Assembly: GCF_003201355.1 (NCBI RefSeq)
Contig: NZ_QICL01000003.1
Location: forward strand, 114,574 to 178,573
Direction: 5' to 3'
Length of the DNA stretch: 64,000 nucleotides
DNA from: Indolivaga alginatilytica
GTDB taxonomy: Bacteria; Bacteroidota; Bacteroidia; Bacteroidales; Dysgonomonadaceae
Part shown: piece by piece, positions 63,961 to 64,000 of the stretch
Layout: the number at the start of each line of letters is the position of its first letter
Position numbering within the stretch: the first letter of the stretch is position 1
Notes under the pieces: model-generated
The model's input: the letters and a program-made list of their open reading frames with translations, nothing else
The model's database searches: none
What the model was told of the DNA's origin: nothing
Program-made: the position numbers and the translations under genes

Positions 63961-64000
63961 ATGGCCGGATATCTTCAACAAATCACTAATTTAGATGTTC
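63961..64000 (+). CDS. Possible start of a gene cut by the window edge
   Basis: An ATG at 63961 opens a frame (MAGYLQQITNLDV) that runs off the window after 13 codons. It follows an AT-rich stretch typical of starts in this genome. Too short to identify. Confidence 0.4.
   Translation, partial: MAGYLQQITNLDV

Overview
The window is 64 kb of low-GC chromosome from a member of the Bacteroidota, most likely Bacteroidales and perhaps Dysgonomonas-like. The genus is an inference from gene content. The phylum is better supported: promoters repeatedly match the Bacteroidota pattern TTG/TTTG, about 19-21 nt, then TAnnTTTG. Shine-Dalgarno sequences are weak, and families typical of the phylum are present (DUF3098, DUF3667, a Nudix-type sugar regulator, a T9SS-like C-terminal domain). 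No rRNA, tRNA, CRISPR array, prophage or intact insertion sequence was seen.

Layout. 1-2504 is the 3' part of leuS, carrying an in-frame DUF559 nuclease inside the editing domain. 2516-10092 holds membrane and envelope genes: YitT, DUF3667, two tandem GT-C glycosyltransferases, a short-chain dehydrogenase and a Wzx-like flippase. Two gene remnants there record duplication. 10175-13007 has two exported proteins. 13211-15115 has ahcY and a DUF488 gene. 15453-20758 is a D-xylose locus (Nudix-type regulator, xylB, xylA, xylE) with two candidate operators. 20874-25103 runs on the minus strand: queA, truB, uppP, DUF3098 and ftsX. sufB (25427-26875) stands alone. 27001-32052 is a minus-strand Phe/Tyr operon (pheA, aminotransferase, GNAT, DAHP synthase/chorismate mutase, tyrA). 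It is preceded by a classical attenuator whose leader peptide is 11/18 Phe+Tyr. 32738-39678 has dusB, a DUF3836-like protein, a PadR/PspC module, argS and HU. 40001-45044 has two rhomboids, an EEP-family protein, queD-queE-rnz and a tiny T9SS-domain protein. 45170-51783 is minus strand: murI, a Skp-like protein, infB, nusA and rimP. 51922-57727 has a heterodimeric-type ABC exporter pair, an epimerase and a DUF418 protein. 57918-63749 has rnr, an MBOAT acyltransferase, an SGNH-like partner and gpmA. A new gene may begin at 63961.

Four things stand out. First, the DUF559 insertion in leuS is flanked by imperfect inverted repeats and looks like a domesticated or selfish in-frame element. Second, the Phe/Tyr attenuator has a leader peptide, an antiterminator arm one base past its stop codon, and a terminator. 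Third, about nineteen copies of a dispersed repeat occur: a palindromic head (consensus TAAGGTCTnAGACCTT), a TTTTTATTGCTTTGGTAAG segment and a TTTAC..TTACTTA tail. In many copies the first triplet is the stop codon of the neighbouring gene. Fourth, there are candidate structured RNAs at 46764-46844 and 60055-60142.
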